From Sarcocystis neurona (lineage: Eukaryota; Apicomplexa; Conoidasida; Eucoccidiorida; Sarcocystidae), in NCBI GenBank assembly GCA_000727475.1, contig KL647290.1, positions 4,472,673 to 4,536,672 of the forward strand: 64,000 bases of DNA, read 5' to 3'. Position numbers and translations under genes: made by a program. Below are positions 1-12,101 of this stretch, piece after piece. Each line of letters opens with the position of its first letter. The first letter of the stretch is position 1. A model generated the notes under the pieces. That model was not told the DNA's origin, searched no databases, and saw nothing but the letters and a program-made list of their open reading frames with translations.

Positions 1-188
1 CATATACGAATATCTATGTGAGAGAGGGGGGGACAGAGAGAATGTGTATATACACATATACATATATATATATATGCAGACATATATATATACAGAGAGA
101 CAGAGAGAGACAGAGTAAGGTAGAGAATGCGAGAGGAGAGACGACAGGGAGAGAGTGAGAAAAATGGAGAAATACATACACACAGACC

Positions 189-228
<40 letters not shown>

Positions 229-560
229 CATGTATACACAAACTGATAAGTATATATATATATGTGGATATAAATTTACATATATATATATATAGAGAGA
301 GAGAGAGAGGAAAAAAAAAGAGACGAAGAGAATGAGAGAGGAGAGACGACAGGGAAAAAGTGAGAAGAAAGAAGAAATACATACACGTGGACCATATACA
401 TATATATATATATAGGTAGAGAGAGAGCATGTATACACACATATAAGTATATGTATATATATATACATATATATATACGTATATATAAAATTACATATAC
501 ATAGAGAGAGAGAGAAATATCTGTATGTATACGTAAAGGTGGAGGAGGAACGAGGGGATT
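1..560. repeat. TA/GA microsatellite with a ~205-bp internal duplication
   Basis: The tract is made of (TA)n, (GA)n and TACACA runs. A block starting GAGAGGAGAGACGAC at 131 recurs at 336, followed in both copies by a TGAGAA, GAAATACATACAC, TATATA, GAGAGA and GCATGTATACACA series, so the unit is about 205 bp with small indels. By position it belongs to intron 2 of the minus-strand U2 A' gene. No reading frame here looks like protein. From 560 to 937 I see only unremarkable intron sequence. Confidence 0.85.
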
Positions 561-937
561 TAGACAGGCTCCTGGATTTGACGCTTCACACCAGTTTTAC
601 GTAACTTTTAAAATAAAAATCAACCGAAAGTATGAAACGAGAGAAAGAAATATATCTTCTCGAGTAAATTAAATACTCTGTCTTTGTAACCCACGAGGCA
701 GGCTAGCTACACATATATATAGGCATTTTCACACATAGATCAGAACGACAGGAATAAATAAATCTTCTTCAGTATGTTAACAAGTCTACTTTTTATGACC
801 CACGGGTAGGTAGCTACATATATGTGAGTATATATATATGTGTGGACGTTTTCATACGTGAATTGAGGGAAGTAATACACGCTTCTGCTTGCAGGGAACC
901 TTACAAAATATTTTATTTGTGGGGTGACTCTTCTTAC

Positions 938-2387
938 CAGGGAAGAAAGACGAGATAGAGGCGGTATATTATCAAGCTTAAGTAATTCATTATCTGTTAA
1001 GTCGACGCAGTCGAAGTGGTCCTGCGTCGCGCCCAAATTCTCCACCGCCGGAATTTTGCACCCTGCACGCCCCCGGCATTTCAACAAGCCACAGTAGCCT
1101 CAGCGCAGCACGAGCAGCAGCAACAGCAGCCAGCGCGGCGGCATCAGCATCACGGGCGGCAGCACCAACGGCCTCAACAGCAGCAGGGACGCCAGCAGCA
1201 CCAGCTTCCATAGCGGGAGCAACGAATGAAGCAGCACAGGAACGGCAGCAGAAGCAGCAACAGCAGCAGAGGCCACAACAGCAGCAGAAGCCGCAACAGC
1301 AGCAGAGGCAGCAGGAACAACACCAGTGGCAGTAAGAGCAGTAGGAGTAACAGGAGCAGTGTCCGCAGCAACAGCAGCTACGCAGATGTAAGAGCAGCAG
1401 CAGACTGAAGAGGCACCAGCAGCGCTGCCGTACACGCAACTACGGCAGCCCCAGGACGGCCACATCTGCGTTCTGACCAGTGACAGCGGCAGCAGCAGCG
1501 ATGAAGCAGCCATCAACAATGGGGGCAGCAGCAGGAGCAGCAGCAGGGAAGCGCCCAGGACGGCACCGGCACCGCAGCAGCAGCTCGGCAAGAGAAGCAG
1601 CGACAGCGCGAGTGAAGCAGCTGCTCAAGGACTAAAGTAGCAGCACGACCGCCCCGTGGAGCAGCAACGGCACCACTGCAGCGGGCAGCGTCACAAGCAG
1701 CGGAAGTGTGAAAGCTCTTCATGGCCTGCCGAAGCGGCACCCGCAGTGGCAGCAGCAGCAGCAGTGACCCCCACAGCGGAGAGACGCAGCCCGCCTTCCT
1801 CCAGCAGGTGCGGCAGCAGTTTTCTACGGACAGCACCAGCAGAGATAGCGCGCGCTATCAGGCGAGTATCCGCCAACCCTGGCTGAGAAACTTCTCGAAA
1901 GATTTGCAGATTCTGCAGAGACAGCAGGACTATCGGCAGCAACTCTCGCAGATAATCTCTACGTAGTCCCCGCGCAAGGTAGCTCTGTGTTGCTGCTACT
2001 GCTGCTGCTGCTCGCGTGTCGGCACTTCTTCTCGCCAGGACTCCGTCTGGCCTGTGTCTCTCCCCGGCTGCTCTTCTGCTTCAAAGACAGAAAAACGCGA
2101 GCTACATACATACACCCACATATACACACACACGTATGCAGATTCTACAACCTACATACACACACATACATATATACACATAAATATATGTACACACACA
2201 TCTCTGCATACATATGTACGTCTCTATGAAACAAATCCCTCCTGGAGAGACAAGCTGCTTGTAGGCCATCGCCGCAGCAGCAGCAGCATGGCAGTCTGGG
2301 CTCACCTCGTAGAGATAGTGTCCACTCCTTGTTGGGATTTAAATACTGCGGTGCCTGCAGTATTAGCTCGAGAGTCAGCCGCACCAT
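938..2387 (-). CDS. U2 snRNP protein A' (SNRPA1/Lea1 family), 5' two exons, 3' end outside window
   Basis: U2 A' is the leucine-rich-repeat subunit of the U2 snRNP; it pairs with U2 B'' on U2 snRNA stem-loop IV in the nucleus. Two exons are seen. Exon 1 (2306-2387) starts at ATG 2387 and encodes MVRLTLELILQAPQYLNP..., ending CGAG|GTGAGC. Exon 2 (938-1062) follows acceptor GCGTGCAG at 1063 and ends TCCCTG|GTAAGA. The split codon G|GG restores Gly, so the join reads SLRGCKIPAVENLGATQ, then LTDNELLKLDNIPPLSRL. This matches the family start (MVKLTAELI..., LDLRGYKIPVIENLGAT, then the first leucine-rich repeats) almost residue for residue over 69 codons. Intron 1 is 1243 nt and CAG-rich on the opposite strand. 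After 937 the sequence is microsatellite intron; the remaining repeats and the C-terminal tail must lie beyond position 1. Family assignment is secure; junctions are inferred. Confidence 0.93.
982..1966 (+). CDS. Candidate nested plus-strand gene inside U2 A' intron 1 (Ala/Gln/Ser-rich)
   Basis: Three stretches of the plus strand read as low-complexity coccidian protein. The first is open from 982 to the stop at 1333-1335: an SRPNSPPPEF lead, then Ala- and Gln-runs. The second is open 1392-1640 and contains EEAPAALPYTQLRQPQDGH and an acidic SDSGSSSDEAAINNGG segment. The third (ATG 1721 to stop 1966) has ETQPAFLQQVRQQF and PWLRNFSKDLQILQRQQDY. Plausible signals lie between them: donor GAT|GTAAGA at 1388 and AA|GTAGCA near 1636. 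CAG runs lie on this strand, as in the sense strand of the giant genes here. The first stretch overlaps U2 A' exon 2 in antisense up to 1062, so the real exon would have to begin later. No domain is recognised. It could equally be non-coding intron repeat. Confidence 0.3.
2100..2225. repeat. TACACA/TACATA microsatellite in U2 A' intron 1
   Basis: Alternating pyrimidine/purine tract (ACATACACAC, TATACACA units) directly downstream of U2 A' exon 1 on the minus strand. It is a simple-sequence repeat with no coding potential. Confidence 0.8.
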
Positions 2388-3330
2388 CGCTGCGACGAGA
2401 GAAGAAAAGAAGACTGCGGTGGTCGAGGAAAAGGAGAACAAAGAAAACGAGAAGGAGGAGGAGGAGAAAAGCAGCAGGAGGAAGGGAAGAAGGAGCGAGG
2501 AAGATAAACAGGACAAGAGAAGGCAAAGAAGAAAGGCAGCCACCCCAGGACAACTTCCAAAGGAGACAGACGATGGAGGGACAGGAAGAGGAAGGTGGGC
2601 GAAGGAGAGGAGAAAAACAGAGGAGATACGGTGACGGAGCAAAGAGGCAGGGCACGGTGGGGAAGGGAGGGACAGGAGGAAGAGAAAAAAAAATAAAATG
2701 GAAGAGGAGGAGGGACAAGAAGTTGATGGAGAGAAAGGAATCGTTGGGGTGTTGCTCGGGGAGGAGGAAAGGGAAGCACACAAAGAAAAGTTCCGCAGGA
2801 CGACAAGGACGGAAGAGAAAATGAGAGGGGACGGAAGACAGCAGCCAGAGGGGACCCGGAAGACAGACGAGAAGAAGAAGAGCAAGAACAGCAGGTGAAG
2901 GTGGCTGCAGCGCGGCGCTGATCTTCTACATGAATAATTTATGTATTGAGGAACCTTCCGCGAGAGAGGGTCACGCTGCAGTCGGAAAAAACTCCTCCTC
3001 TTGCTGCTGTGTCCTCCTCCTCCGGCTGCCGCTGTCTCCTGCTGCTCCTGCTGTCGTCTGCTGTCGGTGCTGCTGCCGTCTCCTGCTGCTCCTGTCACTG
3101 TCTTCTGCTGCTCCTGCTGCCGTCTCGTGCTGCCACCGGGTCCTAGTGTCTGCTGTTGCCGCTGTTGTCTTTCGCTGCTGCGGAAAAGAAGAAAGTCGCT
3201 TTTCTTCTCCGCTCGCAACCGTTCTCCACAAAAAAAAAGAGAACATAACCGTCCGAAAGAGAATATAGCCGCCCAGGCAGCACTACTGCCTCCCTGAGCA
3301 CGCGGGTCGTTCTCCTGTATATCTTCAGTT
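2388..3330 (-). other. Upstream region of U2 A': pyrimidine-rich, then CAG-rich on the minus strand
   Basis: Reading toward the U2 A' ATG, the minus strand holds a CAG-rich block (about 3200-2980) and then 500 bp of CTT/CCT-rich pyrimidine sequence down to GCGATGG. The minus-strand frame is open through much of this and fuses to the U2 A' start, but the peptide (Ser/Leu/Phe/Pro from pyrimidine tracts) is not protein-like. I read it as promoter and 5' UTR. From 3330 to 3557 nothing is recognised. Confidence 0.4.
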
Positions 3331-3557
3331 GATACAGATCAATCACATGGATACATATACGTGTGTACACATGTGTACACTTAGGTACACATGTATGTAG
3401 ATCAACTGGCTTTTTCTACACACACCCGCAGGTATTCTGAAGAACGCCCACAACATTGAATACGCTCCCGTTGTACGATACGCTGCAGAAGTATTTCGGC
3501 TAATATGCTACAAGACCGCTACTGCTACTGGGAGGTCGCCACATGGACCCTGTTGGT

Positions 3558-4316
3558 CTAGGGACACTGTCGAGAACGCAGACATGTGCTGCTTGTTCTA
3601 GTGCTGCTTTTTCTTCCCCTTCTGCTGTTGCTTCTTCTTTGTTTTCTGGTGCTGCTGCTGCTGCTTTTCCCTTCGCCGCTGCTTCTTCTTCCTTTTCTCC
3701 TGCTGCTGCTTCTGCTTCGTTTTGTACTGCTGCTGCTTCTCCTTCCTTCTCCGCTGCCGTTGCTTGTTCTTCCCGTTCCGTTGTTGATCTGCAACCCCTT
3801 GCCGTGCCCCGGCTGCCGCTTCTTTCGCTTCCTATACAGGTGGCGCTTCTTCTTTCGCGTTCCTTGCTGTCTCTGCCTTCTCTTCCTTTCCCTCCCCTGC
3901 GTTGCTCCTTTGGGCGCTTCTCTTTCTTCTACGAAGTTCGCTGACGTGTTGTTGACGCTGCTTTTCTCGCACTCGCCCCGGCTCGTGCCGCTGCTGTCGC
4001 TGCTGCTACTCCGTCGAAGCTGCTTCCTACCGACAACACACCGCTGTTGCCTCTCCCAGGCACCCGTAGAAATAGCTGCTGCTGCTGTTGTCCTGCTGCT
4101 GCTGTCCTTCTTGCCAGTAGGTCGACGTCGGTGACCCTGCTCCTCCTCCGTCGCACCTTGTCTTGTAGCTCGGCTGCAGCCACTGCTGTTTCTCTGCGCT
4201 GTGTTTTCCGCTGCTGCTGCTGCCCCACTGCTGCCCCGCCGCCGCTGCTTGGCTACGGCCCCAGCTCCTGCTGCTTGGGTGCTGCTCTCTAGCGCCTGTT
4301 GCCGCCGCTGCCACTC
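3558..4316 (-). CDS. Candidate exon, Arg/Ser/Gln-rich, 252 codons without an ATG start
   Basis: The minus strand is open for 253 triplets from acceptor-like AACAG|GAG at 4317 to a TAG at 3558. The translation starts EWQRRQQALESSTQAAGAG, carries basic stretches (KRRQRQQGTRKKKRHLYRKR) and ends in an SR/RS-like tail of Ser and Arg. CAG runs are on this strand, as expected for sense. No ATG opens the frame, so if real it is an internal or terminal exon. A second minus-strand frame (3929-4228) reads comparably well (AELQDKVRRRRSRVTDVDL), so the frame choice is uncertain. No family recognised. Confidence 0.3.
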   Translation of the reverse strand, partial: EWQRRQQALESSTQAAGAGAVAKQRRRGSSGAAAAAENTAQRNSSGCSRATRQGATEEEQGHRRRPTGKKDSSSRTTAAAAISTGAWERQQRCVVGRKQLRRSSSSDSSGTSRGECEKSSVNNTSANFVEEREAPKGATQGRERKRRQRQQGTRKKKRHLYRKRKKRQPGHGKGLQINNGTGRTSNGSGEGRRSSSSTKRSRSSSRRKGRRSSGEGKSSSSSTRKQRRSNSRRGRKSSTRTSSTCLRSRQCP

Positions 4317-4430
4317 CTGTTTTTCATTTGCAGCTGCTCAGCTGCTGCAAAGCTGCGCCACTGTTCTTGGCGCTCACGCCAGGCCGGCAGCTGCTGCTGC
4401 TGTCCTCGTTCCCCAAAAGCGTCCGACTTT
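4289..4430 (-). CDS. Candidate exon ending in a Gln/Arg-rich tail
   Basis: A strong minus-strand acceptor (TTCTCCGTCATTCTCTTCTAG, AG at 4432-4431) opens a 47-codon frame that ends at TAG 4289. It reads KSDAFGERGQQQQLPAWRER, then QEQWRSFAAAEQLQMKN, like the end of a helical, glutamine-rich protein. It overlaps the start of the neighbouring open frame by 28 bp in another phase, so the two are alternatives or are separated by an error or a splice I cannot see. Function unknown. From 4431 to 5000 only a short TACACGTATG microsatellite (4500-4580) stands out. Confidence 0.3.
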
Positions 4431-7400
4431 CTAGAAGAGAATGACGGAGAAAGTTCTGCGTGCGGCGCCGTTGCTCACAAGCTCGGGCAGCAGCAGCAAA
4501 TACACGTATTTTACACGTATGTGCGTATGCACGTATTATATACACATATGTGTGTTGGGGTGGGGTACGCTAGAGTGCACATATAAAAATTCTTTTTTGT
4601 AGCCGTCGATGCGACAACGAAGCGGCGCCTTCAAAAATGCTTCCAGATGTCGGACGTATATACACAGCAGTGCAAGTGTGTACGCGGGTACCTTCACGCG
4701 CGCGCATCAGTGAACAGAGAGTCGCCAACACGACCCTGCAAGGAAGAAAACAGATTGTCGCTCAAGAATTCGGACTTATAAAAACAGAGGCACGTACACA
4801 GGTAGGGGAACGGGTGCCGGCAGACAACGCAGACTCTCTGCTTCCATCCTGAGTAGAGGAGAAAAGGAAGCGTGGACAGAAATGCGCATGTCCTGCAGAC
4901 CGACCTGGATATTATTTGGCAGAAGAAAGAAATGGAGAGGAAAACAAGCAGTGCGGCTCGCGCAATACGCGCGGCGCGTTGTGCGCCAAGGTGAGGAGTA
5001 ACGTGAAAATGAACGACAAAGATCGTGGAAAGAAAGGAAGAAAGTGGTGACGGAGAAGCCACGGGGAGAAGGTAGAAGGAGGCAGAAAAGCGCTTCGCAA
5101 AAAGTTGAGGGTGTATACGGGAGGCTTAAATAGACAAACAAAGTGGTACACGCTCTGTGTGTAAATACGGCAATATAGTAAGAAGCGTATTCGACAGAAG
5201 AAAATGTAATGCTGGGCGCACGTGGACGGCCATACGCTTCGTACAATTGCGGCAAGAGAGTAAGTCATGTGCCTGACAGGAGAAGTAATGCTAGGTACGA
5301 AAGGATACTTGCGACAAAACAATGTACGCAGAATTGTTGATCAGACAATTCTAGTCGAAGCCGAAGCGCACGTGGAACCAATGAAGAAAATTTGCACTAC
5401 GACGCAGTGGAAGGAACGGAGGAAGAAAGTCGTAGAAACTAGCAAAATGTAGAACTTGGAGGACGGGTGGACTTAGCACTGCATTTGTGAACGTAGAAGA
5501 AAAAACCAAGAAGCAACAGTCGAGTCAAACAAAGCAAGGATATCATCATTCCGGAAAGGTGCAACGACGGGGACACGAACAGAAGGAGCGTTAAAAACTT
5601 TCGAAAAACACGAGTCTTTCTCTAACGAGATGGCCCCGAAGAAAGGTAGACACTTGCATAGACGTGGTGACTAATAACATACAACTACGGAGGAGGAGCG
5701 GGTGGTCTACGCTTTCAAACTTGCTGTATGTTGCCCTGAACAGAAAGTCGTAACACAGCTGTCCTGCTGGTACCTAGAAAATGTCTGCTTGAGGCACACC
5801 AGAAGATAGAGCGTTCATGACGGAATATGGACCGGTATCTTCATGCACGGTGCTGGAAAATCAATACTTCGCGGTCTCGGAGGTAAACGCATTAGATGGA
5901 CGGCTACCGACGCGAGGACAGAGAGGAGAGAAATTTCACTGTTGAGTATGGAGCTTCGGGTCAGACAAACGCCAAGTACGTTCCGCGCACGAAAGAGTCG
6001 GCCAAAGTCGACGCTGTCTCTCACAAAGTAGATGCTGCCTCTTATCGCGTTTTCGGCAGCTACCACCTGCTACTTGACCGGGAAGAGTACAGCAATGGGA
6101 AAACTACAATGGCAGGACAGACAAGGCGGGCGCAGATGGTTTGGCGAGAGGGGGGGAGCACAACGTCCCACAGGATCCCCTTCCCCGAAATATGGGAAAA
6201 GACAGATAACATAGAACAAAAGTGCAGAGATTGGAAGCTTTCATCTCAGAAGAGGTCGAAATGCTTGGAGAAAGGGCGTAGAAGCTGAAGGCAGCCTGGA
6301 CGCATGCGGGCACAGCTGAATCGCGGCTGTGTGCAGTGGCGTAGTAGATACAGACGAGGACAGGAGGGACGGGTGAAAAGAAAATATATTGTACGCATGC
6401 CGCACAAGTCAATGCAGGCAAAAAGGTCAATTTCGATCGCAGGCGAGAAATTAGATGAATTCCCTTCAATACATTCATAGGATAGGTACCGACTGCATAA
6501 GTGTGACACCATTTTCTCTCCCGAGACCCGACAACTACGATATTTCCACTGCAAGTGTATATACACAACAAGTGCTTCGTTCTACAAGTGTCACTCGATT
6601 AGCAGAAAGGCGACAGAGTACAGATTTTTTAGTTGTCCGAATGAGTATAACTTCGTAGTTGTTCCATGCAGGCCCATGAATAAAGGACTGAGAAGGTGGC
6701 ACTTGCATTTATTATCTTTATTATTATTTGTAGTAGTCGTGTTGCTAGTATTGTACGCCGCCTAGGGAAACGAAGGTGGCTGAAAAAACATAGTTTAAAG
6801 GCGCGTCCTTCACAGACAAGGTGGTAGTCGGGAGCAACCGATCTAATTCACGTGAAACACTCTAGCCCAATACGAGACCTGACGACTTAGGGAAATTATA
6901 TTTTTACAGGAGGGGACACGCAAAGAGGATGACACACACGAAGCGTGTCAGGTGTAAGCAGATAGGTATTTATACATATGTATGTATATATGTGTCGCTG
7001 GAAGAGTAGGTTACGTAATCCGTTCCTTATATATATACATATATGGCCGTGCATGCGAGAGTTCTGCGTAGTCGCACATAGAAAGACACTGATAGATTGC
7101 CTGCGGGTTTCACGCTCATAATTCGTGCACAAGTTGTGTCTGAGGGACAACGCATTTAATGTGGAAGAGGGTCGTTTTTGTGTAGCATCAAGTGTATGCT
7201 TTTCGTCCATGTGCTAAGGGAGAACCGTCACACATGGGAAAGTTGTGGCGGGAGATCAGAAAAGAAGATGATGAGATACGACACAGTGATCTCGGTCTAT
7301 ACAGCTTTGAAACTGGATCTGTCCGTGCCTGCTGCACTAACCAAATTGCAGCCCGTAAGTGATTTCGGTACAGGAAGCAGTGCGCAGATGATTCGAAGGC

Positions 7401-8190
7401 ATAAAGCGGCAAAAGAATTCTGTAGTCGGTGCAGCGGGCCTACGTGTGATGCAGCAGCGGAGCGTCAAGTGAACGGGAAGGGTACAGCGACTGCACGACA
7501 CATACGGAAACAAGTGTGAAGATTTATATGTACGAGTATCGAACAAATAAGGAAACAAATAGCTGCCATTCGGGGAAGAGTAGACTGCACAGTTGCTAAC
7601 AACCCAATACGTGAAGTATTGAGTCCTACCACACGTATCAAAACAGTCTTCACGACCGGACAGTGGAGGCGACCGTGTGCGTGAAGGATCGCTGAACCCC
7701 GCTGCGCAGTGCACACCTGTGTGCGCCAGATTTGTGTGCTGGCGTCCGAGGTATGAGAGCCAAAGTGGCTGTATTTAGTTGCATACTGGAGTGCAGGTCA
7801 CATGGGAAGGTTTTACGAGCCTGGAACATTACGGCGGTTACTGTGTTTTGCTTTTGAGGGGCTTAGCACATACCACCGAGTAACCTGCAAGTAAAAGCAA
7901 CACAACAGCATATTTTACGATTTTGGTAGTTATTTGGTAGTAGCGGTGTTCGCCAAAATGATGCGGAAAGCTGGCAGTGTATGGGTATGGCGACGGCAGA
8001 TTAGTGAGGATACTGCTGGGCAATCGTGCCCAACATGCAAAGCCCAAGCCGAACTGGTCTCCAGACCAGTTAAGACAGACTCCACCTGCTGCTTCGCAGC
8101 TGGCGTCCCTCCCCCTGCTGAGCTAGGCTAGGAAAAGTGGTTCCGACTGATAATAATAGACGGTGCAATTGCGGTTGGGAAGAGCAATGA

Positions 8191-8338
8191 TGTATTCCAT
8201 GCTGACGAACGACAACACCAAATAATTGTAGAAAGCAACGACGTCGTGCGAGTATAAATGCTGATGTATTCTATGTTGACGAACGACAACAGCAAGTGAT
8301 TGTAAAAAGCAACGACGTTGTGCGAGTATAAATGCTGA
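8191..8338. repeat. Two-copy 74-bp tandem duplication
   Basis: The unit beginning TGTATTCCATGCTGACGAAC at 8191 recurs at 8265 with about ten substitutions and no length change; both copies end in GCGAGTATAAATGCTGA. The copies are diverged enough to be old, and neither encodes a convincing peptide. Confidence 0.85.
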
Positions 8339-9140
8339 CCATTTTCAAACCGCTTCACGGTTCACTTCGACTCGACCGTGCCAATTTACGCATGACCAGA
8401 ATAAACATCAATATCAGCAAATTAAAAGTGAGTGAGGAGAAGACGTGCACGCCTACCGGACTCGTGACTGCGGTGTGTCTCCCTTCGATCGTGAAACGCA
8501 TTTTTTTCGGTATGAGCGGAGCACAAGGTTCTGCGGTGTGCGAACAACTCAGTAAGCACCTGAATACCAAGTACTCGAGAGTACGAAGAGTCTCCTGCTG
8601 TTCGAAAGGAACATTTGACAAGAGCAAACCAGTGCGCGTTGCGCGGCAAGTGAAGTGTTCTGCCGGTGATGGCGCAAATTTCAGTTTTGCCTTTCTCTGT
8701 AAGACCGAGAGTTTCCACCGTAATACCGAGGCGAATCACAAGCCGTCGCCAGAAACGGAAACCTGGAACATTGGGGCAGGTGTGCACATCGGTACTTAGA
8801 AGACTGTAAGTATATAAACAATGAGAGGTCGGTACACATACGTTAATTTTGGTCACTGTTTAATGCAATACTGCTCGATAAAGCAGGGCAGGAGTACTGG
8901 AGATGAAACGTGATAACAACTTTATCGGTGTGTGCTGTGTTTGCGTGGCAGAGACGCTGTGGTGTAGACAGTGATGACTCAGCGAGACCGTGTTTGGTCT
9001 TCGCAGTACAACATGCGCAGACTTTACCTATGCGTTCAGTGGCTTTGCAAAACAGTTTACACACGTAAACTGATGTGTTCAGTAGACGTAGTGATACTGG
9101 TTTCTGCTGGCAATCTTTCCAGGACTTTCCCCCAGCATCG

Positions 9141-9218
9141 AAGCGCACGTCTGCACGAACATGTGGAAGCGCACGTCTGCACGAACAAGTGGGAGCGCAC
9201 CTCTGCGCAGACACGTGG
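9141..9218. repeat. Three-copy 26-bp tandem repeat
   Basis: The unit AAGCGCACGTCTGCACGAAC plus ATGTGG is present at 9141, 9167 and, more diverged, 9193. It lies in non-coding repeat-poor DNA. Confidence 0.85.
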
Positions 9219-12101
9219 GGTTATACTACGTACGGGCACGTGTTAATTCAGCGTGTGAAGGCCTGTATCACTGACAGGGGCAGCGCCGTGGAAGGGAACT
9301 CTGCGTTCTACGAGAGACGGTGCGACTTCTGCATGGTGCCTTAACGTAAAGTAACCGCTACCAGTGCACGTCCTCCGAACGCTCTTCCCCTGCTGTTTAC
9401 GTGGTAGAGGCGTCAGCAATGACGACGCGCTTCCTCGACGAAGATGAAGTAAAAGAGCAGCGGAGTGTAGGTTGTACCCTTTTGTTGCACGCTGGAAGAT
9501 TACGATGTGGTCGGGTGTGTAAACTTGGTAGTTGTGGTGTAAAATAGAATGCCCGTTTTCACCTCCTTCGCCATTCTTCCTAAACACTGTGGTTGGTTGG
9601 TCATTCGTCAGGCCCTCCTACCATTTTGGAATAGTGTGCTATCGTGCCTGCAGCTGTGAACAGGGCAAAGCGTTTGTCCCCGCCTTCGACTCTGGAATCG
9701 TAGGCGGAGCTCCGGTCCTCATCCTCTGCACGACTACTTTATTATTTACATGCCTACCGTCATATGTGTCTACCGCCTACCTATTTATCACTCTGTCGTC
9801 ACTTCCATGCAGTGATGCACCTCTCTGACTAGCACTGGGTAGCTGTCCACGCACCTGTACATCCCACGCCTCCCCTGTTGTTTGCAGTTATTATTGGAAC
9901 TCATCGCTTTCTTCTTCACGGTGAGCACAGCCCCCTTCCGACCGTACATGTGCGGACAGTCAGGAAGTCGCACTACTTGCTTGACGGCAAGAGGGGAACG
10001 TGTCCTGAAAGCGTTGGCGAGCCTTCCCAGGTTGCACTTGACGCCAGGTGGATGACAGTGGCCTCATTACTGGGCACCCTGCAGCTCTACGTTTACCACA
10101 CATACTGCAAATCTGTGTCTATGCGCAGCTTCTCCTCAGCTTCCTCTACTTGTATTCTTCGTCTCCGACAGGGTCGTGTATTGTGCTGTTTGCACGCAGG
10201 GATCTCTACCACAGTCTTAAACCACACCAGTCCCTCCGTTGTACCGGTCCGCTCCCAATATCCTTTTTCCCGCATTTACCTGAAGCTCTGCGTTGCATCC
10301 AGTGAGCTGCAGTGGACTTTGAGCAGAAGCTCCGAACCACAGTTGAATTCCGGGTGGCCAAGCGTGTAATGGTGCTGTAACACGGTGTCTATGTATGCAA
10401 ATTCAATTCGGCAGCTAGGCATCCTTCCAACACGAGCTAAACATTGATATCAGATTCCCTCTCTTGTAACAAGTGTAGTGTGTGTGGAACTGTCAAATTT
10501 TACGGATAATGGAGACTTTCGTCTCGCCAGACGGTGCAAATATGCAGTATTTTTCTTACCTAACATTACATGAACATTATAGAGGAAAACCGACCCGTAG
10601 AAATGAAGGAGGAAAATATTAGATGGACTGGTCTAGCTTGAGATGGAGAGGAACTTAAAACAAAGTCGCTCGTGGTAGGGAAACACCACGCTACAAAAGT
10701 GAAGCGTCGGCGAGTGGAGGCAAAGAGTATGAAGAATGATTGCTGGTCCCACTTGCATTCACTCTAAAGAACTTCTCCTTCTACAAGAAGAAACCGCGCA
10801 GTGCTTCCAGGCGACGTAGGTGTAAGGGGTGTTCGTGATTGGGTGGTAAGACCTGACAGAGATCAAACAATGTGCTACTTCAAGAAGGTGCGCTCAGACG
10901 TTGCACAGCAAATTCGGTTTACCTCCGCGCTGGAAGAGAGGTCAGTTTTACGTGCCGGTACACTGACACTCTTCCACAAGAAGGTACGACCTGCCTTGTT
11001 TGAATATTCCTAACATATAAAAATATTCATACTGATTTGCATCTCTACGTAGGACACCATGTCCGAGTGTCAATGTGTCTGTACCGCCTTCAGCGGAGGT
11101 GAGGTGCCTTCTTCTCTCATCAGGCGACTGGATGTATGGAGGACACGGCTTACTTTTTTTATGTTCCGTCGACTGTTACACCACGTCTCACTTAAGCAGA
11201 TCGAAGTCCTCGTCCAACAGTCTTTACACTCCCCATTGTTTTAGGAGATGTGCACGTCTAGCTGGACTGCACTAACGCGAATCAGTCTCATTCATGTTCA
11301 AAAGGTGTATCCGTGCCCGCAAGTACTGTCTACACAGGTGTATGCGTAGCGTTGAAAGTCGCGTCATACCGGACTACACTGACAGTGAAACTTGAGGAGC
11401 TGCATTTGATCCGTTGTCAACTTCCCAAACGCGTCTTCAAGGTTGCTGATTCGCACACACGTAGAAGTTGAAGTGTATTTGTCTGCATTTGTGTATTTAG
11501 GCGTCGCCTTTTAAGCACACATTTGTTTGGAGCCACACATACCTGAACGACTCGGACACACTAGTGTCAAAAAGAAAATGATCTTATTGAACAATGCAGG
11601 TGAAACAATATCCGGAAAGGCTTGAAAACGTAAAAGACAGGCCCCTGTTTCACACAGCCTCGCCTGGCAGGCACACACAGCAGCATAGACTCGTGAGGAC
11701 ATGTATGTATGTGTATATCTTTACAGGTTCAGGCATACACGTACAGATGCCCATACATATACACGTATTTACGCACCTACGAATACAAGTATATACATAT
11801 ATATATTTATGTATATGTCTGCGCACAAGGCGGGTAGATAGGCAGAGTCTTACGCGAAGACGTGGAACTGGGTTGGCAAATCTGCCTGCCCCGTGGAACA
11901 CTGCATTTCGTGTCCTTGCTGAAAAAGCTGCACAAACCGAAGGCCGTCCTTTTGTCATACGAAGTATCACGCTGAACAAGGCGTCCTCGTTGCTCTTCAG
12001 CCTCAGCGACACACGGCTGACAGCAGCAATGAGAAAACGATACTTTCGTCCACTCCTCTTGCTGCGCCTGCTGGTATTTCCATGGTCCGTGTCAGCAACC
12101 G

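Larger units (their letters stand above)
5000..12100. other. Repeat-poor segment with no convincing gene
   Basis: Base composition is balanced and CAG runs disappear. Open frames are all short (at most ~160 codons), lack conserved motifs and read as random translations on both strands. I checked both strands for recognisable peptides and found none. Two tandem duplications inside it are listed separately; short TATA/ACAC tracts lie at 6970-7050 and 11700-11820. The region may hold small lineage-specific exons or non-coding RNA that cannot be seen from sequence alone. Confidence 0.5.

Noticed and set aside
14..442. 142-codon minus-strand Tyr/Leu/Ser ORF
   Set aside because: Translation of TA/GA microsatellite inside the U2 A' intron.
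2145..3218. 357-codon minus-strand ORF as one protein
   Set aside because: Only its last part (from ATG 2387 to 2306) matches U2 A'; the N-terminal part is pyrimidine-tract translation and the C-terminal part is intron.
9878..10369. 163-codon plus-strand ORF in repeat-poor DNA
   Set aside because: No motif, no codon pattern distinct from neighbouring frames, no splice context; length is within chance for this composition.
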